This document shows positions 53,952 to 62,595 of a stretch of DNA of 64,000 nt, piece after piece; the stretch's first letter is position 1; each line of letters begins with the position of its first letter. Source of the stretch: Glycomyces lechevalierae (lineage in GTDB: Bacteria; Actinomycetota; Actinomycetes; Mycobacteriales; Micromonosporaceae); assembly GCF_027622945.1 (NCBI RefSeq), contig NZ_JAPZVQ010000012.1, positions 1 to 64,000 on the forward strand. Reading direction: 5' to 3'. The position numbers and the translations under genes were made by a program. The notes beneath the pieces were generated by a model, which searched no databases, had not been told where the DNA came from, and saw only the letters and a list, made by a program, of their open reading frames with translations.

Positions 53952-56444
53952 CTAGTCGGTGAAGTCCTCCAGGGTCATGACCACGGTGCCGGTCTCGTCC
54001 GAGGCATCCAGGTCCACCTTGAAGACCATCGCCCAGTCCTTGTCGCCGGCCGGGTCGTCGATGGTCTGGCGGACGGTCCAGGTGCGGCCCTCTTTGGCGA
54101 TGTCGAGGTACTCGCCGCCGCGTGCCGCGCCGGAGGTGCCGATGTCGTCGTGGGCCTGGAAGTACCGCTCCAGGGTCGCGTCCCATTTGGAGACGGGCCA
54201 GCCGGTCTCCAAGGCCGCCAAGGCGTCCACGCGGTCGGCCGCGGCCAGCTCGACGTGCCGGAACGCGGCGTTGCGGACGGCGATGGTGAAGGCCCGCTCG
54301 TTGTCGGTGAACGCCCGGGAGGGGCGGCCGGTGTCGATGTCCTCCTCCTCGCCGGGGTTCGTGAGCTGCTCCCACTCGTTGATGAGCGAGGAGTCGGTCT
54401 GGCGGATGGTCTCGCCGAGCCAGGCGGTGAGGTCGTCGAGCTCGGGCCCGCCGGTGTCCTCCGGGAGGGTCTGGATGAGCGCCTTGTACGCGCTCGAGAG
54501 GTACCGCAGCAGCAGGCCTTCGCCGCGCTGGATGCCGTAGAGGCCGATGTACTCGCCGAAGCTCATGCGGCCCTCCCAGATCTCGCGGAGGATCGACTTG
54601 GGCTCGAGCTGGTAGTCCGCCGCCCACGGGTGGCTGGTCCGGTAGGCGCTGAACGCCTCATCGAGGAGGTCGGCGAGCGGCTTCGGGTAGTCCACTTCGG
54701 CGTCTTCGAGCTGGTTCATGCGGTCGTAGTAGTCGAGCCCGTCGGCCTTCATCGCCTCGATCGCCGCGCCCTTGGCCTTGTTGCGCTGGGCGGCGAGGAT
54801 CTGGCCGGGGCCTTCGAGGGTCGCCTCGACGATGGAGACGACGTCCATCGCGTACGTCTCCGACTCCGTGTCGAGCAGTTCCAAGGCCGCCAACGCGAAC
54901 GGCGCGAGCGGCTGGTTGAGCGCGAAGTGGTCGGGCATGTCGACGGTGAGGCGCACCTTGCCGTCCTCGATGACGATGATCCCGGCGTCGCGGAGGGTGC
55001 GGGCGATGGTGAGCGCCGTGCGCGCCATCTTGAGCTGGGTGGCGCGGTCGGCGTGCGAGTCCTCGATGAGGGTGCGCACGTGCTCGAACGTGTTGCCGGG
55101 CCGGGCGAGCAGGTTGATGAGCATCGCGTGGGTCATGCGCATGCGCGACTGCAGCGGCTCGGGCGGGGCCTCGGAGAGCGCGGCGAAGGTCTCGTCGGAC
55201 CAGCCGACGAACCCCTCGGGCGGCTTCTTCTTCGCCATCTTCTTGCGCTTCTTGGGATCGAGGCCGAACTTCTGCATGGCCTTCTCGTTCTCGATCACGT
55301 GCTCGGGGGCCTCGCACACGACGAAGCCCTCGGTGTCGAACCCGGCGCGGCCGGCGCGCCCGGCGATCTGGTGGAACTCGCGGGAGCGCAGGCGGCGGGT
55401 GCGGCGGCCGTCGTACTTGGTGAGGCCGGTGAAGAGCACGGTACGGATCGGGACGTTGATGCCGACGCCGAGCGTGTCGGTGCCGCAGATGATCTTGAGC
55501 AGGCCCTGCTGGGCGAGGCGTTCGACCAGGCGCCGGTACTTGGGGAGCATCCCGGCGTGGTGGACGCCGATGCCGGAGCGCACGAGCCGGGCGAGGGTCT
55601 GGCCGAACTTGGTGGTGAACCGGAACCCGCCGAGCGCGGCGCTGATCTCGGCCTTGGCGTCCTTGTCCACGAGGTTGAGGCTCGACAGCGCCTGGGCGGT
55701 GTCGAGCGCGGCGGCCTGCGTGAAGTGCACGATGTACGCCGGCGCCCGGTTGTTGTCCACGAGGTTCTCGACGGTCTCGTGCAGCGGGGTCTTGCGGTAC
55801 TCGTAGTGCAGCGGCACGGGCCGGGTCGCGGAGGCGATGAGCGCGGTCTCGCGGCCGGTGCGGCGGGTGAGGTCCTTCTGGAAGAACTCGGTGTCGCCGA
55901 GCGTCGCCGACATGAGGGTGAACTGGGCGCGGTGCAGCTCGAGGAGCGGGACCTGCCAGGCCCAGCCGCGGTCGGGCTCGGCGTAGAAGTGGAACTCGTC
56001 GGCGACGACCGAGTCGCAGTCGAGGGCGGCGCCTTCGCGCAGCGCGAGGTTCGCGAGGATCTCGGCGGTGCAGCAGATCAGCGGCGCGTCGGGGTTGACG
56101 GCGGCGTCGCCGGTGAGCATCCCGACGTTCTCGTGCCCGAACTGCTCGCACAGCTCGAAGAACTTCTCCGACACGAGCGCCTTGATCGGCGCCGTATAGA
56201 AGGAGGTGCGCTGGTTCGCGAGCGCGTTGAAGTGCGCGGCGGCGGCGATGAGCGACTTGCCCGAGCCGGTCGGGGTGGCGATGATCGTGTTCTGGCCGGT
56301 GCAGATGGCCAGCAGCGCCTCTTCCTGGTGCTCGTAGAGGGCGATCCCGGAGTCTTCGGCCCATTGCGCGAAGGCCGTGTAGACGTCGTCGGGTTCGGGC
56401 GTGTTCGAGGACGGCAGGTAGTCGATGAGGCTCACGGGGGTCAA
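53952..56444 (-). CDS. Ski2-like DEAD/DEFH-box RNA helicase with DUF3516-type C-terminus
   Basis: An 830-aa superfamily 2 helicase. It has motif I ATPTGSGKS (about 56-64), Ia TAPIKALVSEKFF, II VADEFHFYAE, III LMSATLGD, V GVGINVPIRTVLF and VI QIAGRAGRAGFD. The C-terminal ~400 residues lack DSHCT features and resemble the DUF3516 domain of actinobacterial helicases. It is a second Ski2-type helicase besides helY. An RNA decay or rRNA processing role is inferred. The ATG is 38 bp from a long inverted repeat. Confidence 0.9.
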   Translation of the reverse strand: MTPVSLIDYLPSSNTPEPDDVYTAFAQWAEDSGIALYEHQEEALLAICTGQNTIIATPTGSGKSLIAAAAHFNALANQRTSFYTAPIKALVSEKFFELCEQFGHENVGMLTGDAAVNPDAPLICCTAEILANLALREGAALDCDSVVADEFHFYAEPDRGWAWQVPLLELHRAQFTLMSATLGDTEFFQKDLTRRTGRETALIASATRPVPLHYEYRKTPLHETVENLVDNNRAPAYIVHFTQAAALDTAQALSSLNLVDKDAKAEISAALGGFRFTTKFGQTLARLVRSGIGVHHAGMLPKYRRLVERLAQQGLLKIICGTDTLGVGINVPIRTVLFTGLTKYDGRRTRRLRSREFHQIAGRAGRAGFDTEGFVVCEAPEHVIENEKAMQKFGLDPKKRKKMAKKKPPEGFVGWSDETFAALSEAPPEPLQSRMRMTHAMLINLLARPGNTFEHVRTLIEDSHADRATQLKMARTALTIARTLRDAGIIVIEDGKVRLTVDMPDHFALNQPLAPFALAALELLDTESETYAMDVVSIVEATLEGPGQILAAQRNKAKGAAIEAMKADGLDYYDRMNQLEDAEVDYPKPLADLLDEAFSAYRTSHPWAADYQLEPKSILREIWEGRMSFGEYIGLYGIQRGEGLLLRYLSSAYKALIQTLPEDTGGPELDDLTAWLGETIRQTDSSLINEWEQLTNPGEEEDIDTGRPSRAFTDNERAFTIAVRNAAFRHVELAAADRVDALAALETGWPVSKWDATLERYFQAHDDIGTSGAARGGEYLDIAKEGRTWTVRQTIDDPAGDKDWAMVFKVDLDASDETGTVVMTLEDFTD

Positions 56445-56482
56445 TGGTGCCCGCTTGCCCGCTTGCCCGGCCAGGCGGGGTC

Positions 56483-56645
56483 AGGTGGCGTCCGGGAATC
56501 CCCAACGGCCGCTATCCGGCCCATTCGCCCGCTCGCTTCGTTGTCGGCCCTCCGGATACAACACCGGTATCGGGAGGGCCTGCCGCCTTGCGAGCGAACA
56601 AATGGACTCGGATACCGACTCGCCGGGGATTCCCGGACGCCACCT
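56483..56645. repeat. 163-bp long inverted repeat (perfect 21-bp ends)
   Basis: Arms begin with a perfect 21-bp pair (56483-56503 and 56625-56645, AGGTGGCGTCCGGGAATCCC...). They continue inward with about three in four bases paired (TATCCG, CATT.G, CGCTCGC, GGCCCTCC) to a centre near 56564. The right end includes two bases of the stop codon of the exonuclease III gene. It fills the gap between that gene and the helicase. Confidence 0.92.
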
Positions 56646-57441
56646 AATGGTCGTACGTCACCAGGACGGGGGCGTGGTCGGACCAGCGCTGGTCGTGGGC
56701 GGGGGCGCGGTCGACCCAGGCGGTGGTGGCCTTGGCGGCGAGCGGCGTGGTGGCGACGTGGAGGTCGATGCGCCAGCCGGCGTCGTTGTCGAAGGCGCGG
56801 CCGCGGTAGGACCACCAGGAGTAGGGGCCTTCGACGCCGGGGTGGAGGGCGCGGACGACGTCGACGAAGGCGCCGGTGGCGTAGAGGTCGGTGAGCCAGG
56901 CGCGTTCGTTGGGGAGGAAGCCGGCGGTCTTCTTGTTGGACTTCCAGTTCTTGAGGTCGGCTTCGGCGTGGGCGATGTTCCAGTCGCCGCAGACGAGGAG
57001 TTCGCGGCCGTCGGCCTGGGCTTTCTTGGCGGCTTCGGCGAGGTATTCGGCGAAGGCGTCCATAAAGCGTTCCTTCTCGACCTGGCGGGGGGTGTCGGTC
57101 TCGCCGGAGGGGAGGTAGAGGCTGGCGACGGTGAGGCCGGGGAGGTCGACTTCGGCGTAGCGGCCGTGGTCGTCGAATTCGCCGCCGAAGCCGATGCGGG
57201 CGGCCTCGGGTGCGGTGCGGGTGAGGACGGCGACGCCGGCGCGTCCTTTGGCGACGGTGGAGGGGGCGACGTGCCAGTGCCAGCCGCCGGCTTCGAGGGC
57301 TTCGGCGGGGATCTGGTCGTGGGCGGCGCGGACTTCTTGGAGGAGCACCACGTCCGCTTGCGTCTGTTCGAGCCAGGGGACGATGCCCTTCTTGGCGGCG
57401 GCTCGGATTCCGTTGACGTTGGCGGTGGCGATGGTGCGCAT
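56644..57441 (-). CDS. xth: exodeoxyribonuclease III (AP endonuclease family), copy 1
   Basis: A 265-aa exonuclease III/AP endonuclease. Metal and catalytic residues lie in TANVNGIR, LLQEVRA, SLYLPSG, VCGDWNIAHAEADLKNWKSNKK, RIDLHV and SDHAPVLV. It acts on abasic sites in base-excision repair. The ATG at 57441 has TAGGCT 6 nt upstream (leaderless). A second family member lies at 59888-60667, separated by a divergent membrane protein gene. Confidence 0.94.
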   Translation of the reverse strand: MRTIATANVNGIRAAAKKGIVPWLEQTQADVVLLQEVRAAHDQIPAEALEAGGWHWHVAPSTVAKGRAGVAVLTRTAPEAARIGFGGEFDDHGRYAEVDLPGLTVASLYLPSGETDTPRQVEKERFMDAFAEYLAEAAKKAQADGRELLVCGDWNIAHAEADLKNWKSNKKTAGFLPNERAWLTDLYATGAFVDVVRALHPGVEGPYSWWSYRGRAFDNDAGWRIDLHVATTPLAAKATTAWVDRAPAHDQRWSDHAPVLVTYDH

Positions 57442-57447
57442 CGGCCC

Positions 57448-57453
57448 AGCCTA
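57448..57453 (-). promoter_or_regulatory. -10 box, leaderless promoter of exonuclease III copy 1
   Basis: Minus-strand TAGGCT, 6 nt before the ATG. Confidence 0.5.
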
Positions 57454-57543
57454 ACGCGGGGGTGTGACGCGGGCGGGGTGCGGCGCGGCGGGGTGTGGTG
57501 AAGGTCGGGCCGCCAGGGAGCCGGGAGGGGCGCGCGGACACCA

Positions 57544-57549
57544 TAGACT
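57544..57549 (+). promoter_or_regulatory. -10 box, leaderless promoter of the 57556 gene
   Basis: TAGACT, 6 nt before the ATG, no Shine-Dalgarno. Confidence 0.5.
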
Positions 57550-57555
57550 GCTGGG

Positions 57556-59832
57556 ATGACTTGGGAGGCTGGCGTGCGGTGGCGCGGAGGCGGTTCGTTG
57601 GTGCGGGGTTTCGCGGCCGCGCTGGCGGTGGTGTGCGCGGTGCTGGCGTTGCCTCCGGCGGCTGCGGCGGCCGAGGAGGACGAGGTCGCGGGGATCATCG
57701 TCGTCGGGGTGCCGGGTTTGGCGTGGACCGATATCGATGAGGCGGTGACGCCGAACCTGTGGGGGATGGCGGGTTCGGGTGCGTCGGCGTCGATGAGTGT
57801 GCGCACGATCGGGTCGTGGACGTGTCCTGAGGCGGGCTGGTTGAGCCTGGGCGCGGGTGAGCGTGCGGGCGGGGCGGCGCCGCGGGACGCGCAGTGCGCG
57901 GCGCAGTCGCAGTTGCAGGCGCCGGTGGAGGACGGTGGCGGCTGGTCGGTGGACGGCTGGGACGCCCTCGTGGAGGCGAACGAGTCGTTCAACTACGGGG
58001 CCCGGCTGGGTTCGCTGGCGGACGCGGTGGCGGCGATGGCCGCCGCCGAGAGGACCGCGGCGATCGAGGCCGAGGCGGCCGGCGAGCCGGTGGTCGAGCC
58101 GGATCCGGGCGCGTGCGTGGCCGGGATCGGCGACGGCGCGGCGCTGGCCGCGGCCGACACCGAGGGCCGTATCTCGTTCTGGGCGCCGGAGTTGGCGTCC
58201 CTCGGTGAAGCGATGGCGGCGTGCGACGTGGTGGTCGTCGACCCGGGTGTGATCGTGGGCGACACGGCCGATGCGGCGCCGGACACGAGCACGGATTACG
58301 ACCAGCTCGGTGAGGACGACATCGGTGTGGGCACCGACGAGCCTTCCGCCGACGTCGACGCGGGCGAGATCGAGCCCGAGCCGGACGCGGTGCGGAAGCG
58401 TGCGGCCGCCGTGGCGGATGCGGCCGTGGGCGAGGTCGAGGCGGCGCTGCCGGACGACTGGCGGCTGCTGGTCGCGGGCGTGTCGGATGCGTCGGCGCCG
58501 TCGGCGCTGCACCCGGTCCTGTACTCGGGTGCGGGTGTGGAGCCGGGCGAGTTGACGTCGGCGACGACGGGCCGCGACGGGTACGTGCAGTTGGTGGACC
58601 TGACGGCGACGGCGCTGGGCGCGGTCGGCGCGGAGGTGCCGGCGACGGTGGCGGGGGCGCCGATCCAGGTGCTGCCGGACGCGGACCACACGAGCGCTTC
58701 GGCGGTGGCCCGCGGTATCGACGAGACGGCGGCGTCGCAGGCGGTCATCTCGGTGAGCTTCGTCTTCTACTCGGTCCTGTCCGCGATCGGGGTGATCGCG
58801 GTGGCGGCCGCGGTGTGGCTGCTGTGCGGCTCGGACCGGTACCGGGGCCTGGCGCGGACGGTCTGCCTGGCGGTCGCGGCGATGCCCGTGGCCGGGGTCG
58901 CGGCCGGGATCCCGCACTGGTGGCGGGCCGAGCACCCGCAACTGGCGTTCTGGGGGATCATCGCCGCGGGCATGGCCGTGCTGACCGTGGCGGCGTCGCT
59001 GCCGTGGACGCGGCACGGGGCGCGGCCGGTGCTGGTGATCGCGGGCGCCGCGGCGCTGCTCATCGCCGTCGACCAGGTCTCGGGCGCGACATGGCCGCTG
59101 CACACCCCGATGGGGTACACGGCCCAGGCGGGGGCCCGGTTCACCGGGCTCGGCAACTACGCGTTCAGCGTGTTCGCGGCCGCGGTCATCCTCCTCGTGG
59201 CGTTCCTGCCGTGGAAGGGCCGCGCCCGCGTCTGGGGTCCCGTCCTGATCGGCGTGTGCGCCGTCGTCATCGTCGGCGCCCCCAACCTCGGGCGGGACAT
59301 GGGCGGGACGCTCACCCTCGTGGCCGCCGGGATCCTGTGCTGCCTCAAACTGTGGGGCCGCAAGCTCTCCCTCGGGGCGCTCGCGCTGGCCGGCGGGATC
59401 GCGTTCGCGGTGTTCGCGATCGGCGGGTTCCTCGACTACCTGCGCCCGCAGGAGGACCAGACGCACCTGGGTCGGTTCGTCGGCTCCGTCCTCGACGGGA
59501 CCGCCGCGAACATCCTCATCCGCAAAGCCGACGCGGCGATCGGCACGATCGGGCGGCCGCTCACGTGGGTCTCGCTCGCGGCGCTCATCGGCGCGATCGT
59601 CATCTGGCGCAAACGCGCGCCGATCCGCTCGAACGAAGTGGCGGCTGCCGCGGTCGGATTGAGCGCCGTCGCCGTCCTCGGTGCGGTCGTCAACGACTCC
59701 GGGATCGCCGTCACCGGGTTCACCACCGCGCTCGGCTTCGGGCTCCTCGCCGTCGCCGTCGGGCCCCGCACCGAGCGTGCCGAACCGGCCACACCGGACC
59801 CTGTCGCGGCCGCCCCCACCAGCAAGAACTGA
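57556..59832 (+). CDS. large multi-spanning membrane protein with extracytoplasmic N-terminal domain
   Basis: A 758-aa protein without a confident family name. A signal peptide or anchor (about 14-40) is followed by a ~350-residue extracytoplasmic domain. That domain starts VAGIIVVGVPGLAWTDIDEAVTPNLWGMAGSGASASMSVRTIG, resembling the alkaline phosphatase/sulfatase fold start. It contains an acidic insert (about 235-280). About eight to ten helices follow (395-740). The layout recalls envelope proteins of other actinomycetes; function unknown. Confidence 0.8.
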   Translation: MTWEAGVRWRGGGSLVRGFAAALAVVCAVLALPPAAAAAEEDEVAGIIVVGVPGLAWTDIDEAVTPNLWGMAGSGASASMSVRTIGSWTCPEAGWLSLGAGERAGGAAPRDAQCAAQSQLQAPVEDGGGWSVDGWDALVEANESFNYGARLGSLADAVAAMAAAERTAAIEAEAAGEPVVEPDPGACVAGIGDGAALAAADTEGRISFWAPELASLGEAMAACDVVVVDPGVIVGDTADAAPDTSTDYDQLGEDDIGVGTDEPSADVDAGEIEPEPDAVRKRAAAVADAAVGEVEAALPDDWRLLVAGVSDASAPSALHPVLYSGAGVEPGELTSATTGRDGYVQLVDLTATALGAVGAEVPATVAGAPIQVLPDADHTSASAVARGIDETAASQAVISVSFVFYSVLSAIGVIAVAAAVWLLCGSDRYRGLARTVCLAVAAMPVAGVAAGIPHWWRAEHPQLAFWGIIAAGMAVLTVAASLPWTRHGARPVLVIAGAAALLIAVDQVSGATWPLHTPMGYTAQAGARFTGLGNYAFSVFAAAVILLVAFLPWKGRARVWGPVLIGVCAVVIVGAPNLGRDMGGTLTLVAAGILCCLKLWGRKLSLGALALAGGIAFAVFAIGGFLDYLRPQEDQTHLGRFVGSVLDGTAANILIRKADAAIGTIGRPLTWVSLAALIGAIVIWRKRAPIRSNEVAAAAVGLSAVAVLGAVVNDSGIAVTGFTTALGFGLLAVAVGPRTERAEPATPDPVAAAPTSKN

Positions 59833-59842
59833 CCCGCGCACC

Positions 59843-59867
59843 CCGGGTCCGCCGAACGCGGACCCGG
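59843..59867 (+). terminator. hairpin after the membrane protein gene
   Basis: CCGGGTCCGC and GCGGACCCGG form a 10-bp stem with a 5-nt loop, 10 bp after the stop codon. No T tract. Confidence 0.5.
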
Positions 59868-59874
59868 CGGCGGG

Positions 59875-59880
59875 TAGGGT
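59875..59880 (+). promoter_or_regulatory. -10 box, leaderless promoter of exonuclease III copy 2
   Basis: TAGGGT, 7 nt before the ATG at 59888, no Shine-Dalgarno. Confidence 0.5.
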
Positions 59881-59887
59881 GTGGCTC

Positions 59888-60667
59888 ATGCGCGTGGCCA
59901 CGTGGAACATCAACTCGCTCAAAGCCCGCCTCGACCGGCTCCTCGGCTGGCTCGAGACCGCCGAGCCGGACGTGGTCTGCCTCCAAGAGCTCAAATGCGC
60001 CGACGCCGACGTCCCGATCGACGCGCTCGCCGCCGCCGGATACGAGACCGCCGCGTGGGGCCTCGGCCGCTGGAACGGCGTCGCGATCCTCTCCCGCGTC
60101 GGCATCGCGGACATCCGCCGCGGCCTGGTCGACCAGCCCGCGTTCGGCGACGAGACCGAACCGCGGGCGATCACCGCCACCTGCGGGCCCGTGCGCGTCC
60201 AGTCCCTGTACATCCCCAACGGCCGCGACGTCGCCGACCCGCACTTCCCGTACAAGCTCGCGTTCCTCAAGGCCCTCGCCGACGACGTGCGCGCCAACGC
60301 CGCCGGCGACCTCCCGTTCGCCGCCCTCGGCGACTACAACATCTGCCCGACCGACGACGACGTCTGGGACGTCGACGAATGGCCCGGCACCACCCACGTC
60401 ACCAAGGACGAGCGCGACGCCCTCGACGCCGTCAAGGCCGCCGGACTCGCCGACGTCTACCCCCGCGCCCTCAAACACCCGCAGCCGTTCACGTTCTGGG
60501 ACTACCGCAACCTCGACTTCCCCAAGAACCGCGGGCTCCGCATCGACCTGGCGCTGGCCAACCCCGCGTTCGCCGCGGCGGTCACCGACGCCTACGTCGA
60601 CCGCAACGAACGCAAAGGCAAAGGCGCCTCCGACCACGCCCCCCTCGTGGTCGACCTCGACCTGTAA
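59888..60667 (+). CDS. xth: exodeoxyribonuclease III (AP endonuclease family), copy 2
   Basis: A 259-aa enzyme with TWNINSLKARL, CLQELKCAD, SLYIPNGRDV, ALGDYNICPTDDDVWD, TFWDYRNLDFPKNRGLRIDLAL and SDHAPLVV, the complete set of metal, base and catalytic motifs. This copy looks like canonical Xth, while copy 1 differs in its substrate loops, so they may have different substrates. It is transcribed away from copy 1 across the large membrane protein gene. Confidence 0.94.
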   Translation: MRVATWNINSLKARLDRLLGWLETAEPDVVCLQELKCADADVPIDALAAAGYETAAWGLGRWNGVAILSRVGIADIRRGLVDQPAFGDETEPRAITATCGPVRVQSLYIPNGRDVADPHFPYKLAFLKALADDVRANAAGDLPFAALGDYNICPTDDDVWDVDEWPGTTHVTKDERDALDAVKAAGLADVYPRALKHPQPFTFWDYRNLDFPKNRGLRIDLALANPAFAAAVTDAYVDRNERKGKGASDHAPLVVDLDL

Positions 60668-60727
60668 CCACCGGCCGCCGCCCAGCCAGGGCGGGCGGCC
60701 CGACCCTCCGGAAGTAGACCTCCACCC

Positions 60728-61693
60728 GTGCGCAGCAAGCAGATCATCCCCGTAGTGCTCCTCGCCGCCCTCGTGGCGTTCTTCCCGGTGCCGGCCTCGG
60801 CCGAACCCGACGAGGAGACCCTCGAATCCGACCTCGCCGAGGCCATCGACAAGGTCGCCGACGCCGAGGACGCCGTCGACGCCGCCAACGCTCGCGCCGC
60901 CGAACTCGAAACGCAGATCACCCAGACCGAGGCGCTCTTCGGCGAACTCACCGCCGAACTCAACGAGTACGCGGTCTACCTCCACACCGAGGGCGAACTC
61001 CAGACCACCAACGCGATCCTCTCCTCCGAGGACGGCAGCGCCCTCGTCGACGCCATGACCTACACCGGGTTCCTCGGCGGCGAGCGCGCCCGCCTCATGA
61101 ACGACGCCGGCGCCCTCCTCGACGAGCTCGAAGCGCAGCGCTCCGCGCACGCCGACGAGGTCCAGGCCGCCGAAGACGCCCTCGAAGAAGCCGAGAAGGC
61201 CGCCGACGAACTCGAAGAGCAGCTCGAAGAGCTCCGCGCCGAGCAGTCGTCCGGGCCCGGCTCGGACGGCGGCGCCCCCGCCGCCGAGGGCTACGACGGC
61301 GACGGCGGCGGCTGCACCGAGGACGACCCGACCACCGACGGCTGCCTCACCCCGCGCACCCTCAACATGTACTACGAGACCATCGAGGCCGGCTTCGACC
61401 ACTACGTCTCCTGCTACCGCTCCGGCGGCTCCGGCGAGCACCCCCTGGGCCGGGCCTGCGACTGGGCCGCCGACGAGTCCGGGTTCCAGAACGAGGACGC
61501 CACCGGCGACGACAAGACCTACGGCGACCAGCTCGCCTCCTGGTACGTCAACAACGCCGACGCCCTCGGCGTCGAGTACGTGATCTGGTACAACGAGTTC
61601 TGGTCGCCCTCTTCGGGATGGCGCTCCTACTCCGGCGGGAACGGCGACCCCGCCTCCGACCACACCAACCACGTCCACGTCTCCATGCGCTAG
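60728..61693 (+). CDS. secreted coiled-coil protein with ARB_07466-like C-terminus
   Basis: A 321-aa secreted protein. The signal peptide (MRSKQIIPVVLLAALVAFFPVPASA) is cleaved at about residue 25. A long coiled coil (about 30-175, Ala/Glu/Leu-rich) resembles the regulatory arm of NlpC/P60 hydrolases, then a Gly/Asp linker. The C-terminal domain (about 200-321) has CLTPRTLNMYYETIEAGF, GRACDWA and DHTNHVHVSMR, like ARB_07466-type proteins. It has no NlpC/P60 Cys-His-His set. Likely envelope-associated. GTG at 60728 lacks a strong ribosome-binding site. Confidence 0.82.
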   Translation: MRSKQIIPVVLLAALVAFFPVPASAEPDEETLESDLAEAIDKVADAEDAVDAANARAAELETQITQTEALFGELTAELNEYAVYLHTEGELQTTNAILSSEDGSALVDAMTYTGFLGGERARLMNDAGALLDELEAQRSAHADEVQAAEDALEEAEKAADELEEQLEELRAEQSSGPGSDGGAPAAEGYDGDGGGCTEDDPTTDGCLTPRTLNMYYETIEAGFDHYVSCYRSGGSGEHPLGRACDWAADESGFQNEDATGDDKTYGDQLASWYVNNADALGVEYVIWYNEFWSPSSGWRSYSGGNGDPASDHTNHVHVSMR

Positions 61694-61700
61694 GAACCGA

Positions 61701-62339
61701 ATGACGAGCATCCGCGACCAGTACCTCACCGCCGCCCGCACGGCCCTCGCCCTCGCCGAGGACGACGCCGTCGCCAAGGCCTGGACCGGGCCCTCCGCGC
61801 TCACCGGCTTCACCGTCGGCGGCCTCGCCGCGCACCTGCTGCAGCAGATCACCTCCGTCACCGCCGGCCTCGCCGCCGACCACGCCGGCAAGGAGACCGT
61901 GGGCCTGTTCGAGCACTACGACCGCGCCGCCTGGCTCGCCGCCGACGTCGACAACGACTACAACACCGGCATCCGCGAAGGCGGCGAGCGCGCCGCCGAA
62001 GCCGGACCCGCGACCGTCCTCGCCGAAGCCGCCGCCGCGCTCTCGGCCCTCGAGACCGCGCTCGCGGCCATGGACGGCACGGAGACCTCCGGGAACACGC
62101 GCTGGCCGTACGCGATGACCCTCGACGACTTCCTGTGCACGCGTCTGATGGAGATCGTCGTCCACGGCGATGACCTCGCCTGCTCGGCGGGCGTCGACAC
62201 GCCCGTGTTCGACCAGGACGCGTTCGACACGGCCGCGTGGATGCTCGCGCGGCTCGCCGTCAAACGCCATGGCCAGGCGAATCTGGTGCGTGCCCTCGCC
62301 CGCTCCGAGCGCGCCCCCGCGTCGATCAGCGGCCTGTGA
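61701..62339 (+). CDS. maleylpyruvate isomerase/DinB-like family protein
   Basis: A 212-aa protein of the mycothiol-dependent maleylpyruvate isomerase N-terminal (DinB-like) family, an actinobacterial group. Four-helix-bundle pattern with possible metal His residues (GGLAAHLLQQ, EIVVHGDDLA). The ATG lies 7 bp after the preceding stop codon. The true substrate is unknown. Confidence 0.8.
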   Translation: MTSIRDQYLTAARTALALAEDDAVAKAWTGPSALTGFTVGGLAAHLLQQITSVTAGLAADHAGKETVGLFEHYDRAAWLAADVDNDYNTGIREGGERAAEAGPATVLAEAAAALSALETALAAMDGTETSGNTRWPYAMTLDDFLCTRLMEIVVHGDDLACSAGVDTPVFDQDAFDTAAWMLARLAVKRHGQANLVRALARSERAPASISGL

Positions 62340-62379
62340 GACCGGTCCCGGGTCGTGGCCGCGGCCCGGGAGCCTGTGG

Positions 62380-62385
62380 TACGGT
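62380..62385 (+). promoter_or_regulatory. -10 box for the DAHP synthase leader
   Basis: TACGGT, 7 nt before the ATG of the leader peptide, so the leader peptide itself would be translated leaderlessly. Confidence 0.45.
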
Positions 62386-62392
62386 TCGCCCC

Positions 62393-62464
62393 ATGTCTAC
62401 GGCAGTTCGTGGTTATTGGCGCTTTACGCCGGCTCCGGGTGGAGCCCGGCGGCGCACGCGCTGA
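62393..62464 (+). CDS. aromatic-amino-acid leader peptide, 23 aa
   Basis: The peptide MSTAVRGYWRFTPAPGGARRRTR contains Tyr, Trp and Phe within four codons (TAT TGG CGC TTT, codons 8-11). That is the signature of a translational sensor for all three aromatic amino acids. It is followed by alternative hairpins and a terminator, and then by the DAHP synthase gene. Ribosome stalling at these codons would change RNA folding and let polymerase through. The composition and position make coincidence unlikely. Confidence 0.85.
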   Translation: MSTAVRGYWRFTPAPGGARRRTR

Positions 62465-62515
62465 CCGCAGAACACACCCGGAGCCAACAAGGCAGCGACA
62501 CCAGTCGCTGCCTTT
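62429..62515 (+). promoter_or_regulatory. transcription attenuator of the DAHP synthase gene
   Basis: GGCTCCGGGT (62431-62440) can pair either with GGAGCC just after it (hairpin about 62429-62452) or perfectly with ACCCGGAGCC (62476-62485). The terminator stem AAGGCAGCGAC / GTCGCTGCCTTT (62489-62515) follows, ending in TTT. This is the arrangement of mutually exclusive helices expected for leader-peptide attenuation. Confidence 0.8.
62489..62515 (+). terminator. attenuator terminator
   Basis: An 11-bp stem with loop ACCA, ending in CCTTTC. It lies 80 bp before the DAHP synthase start. Confidence 0.8.
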
Positions 62516-62595
62516 CGTCGTCAGGCGGGCCGGCACCGGGGGAGACCACGAGTGGACAGGACCCGCCTCGCAACCAGAGATGGGAACCGCACCCG

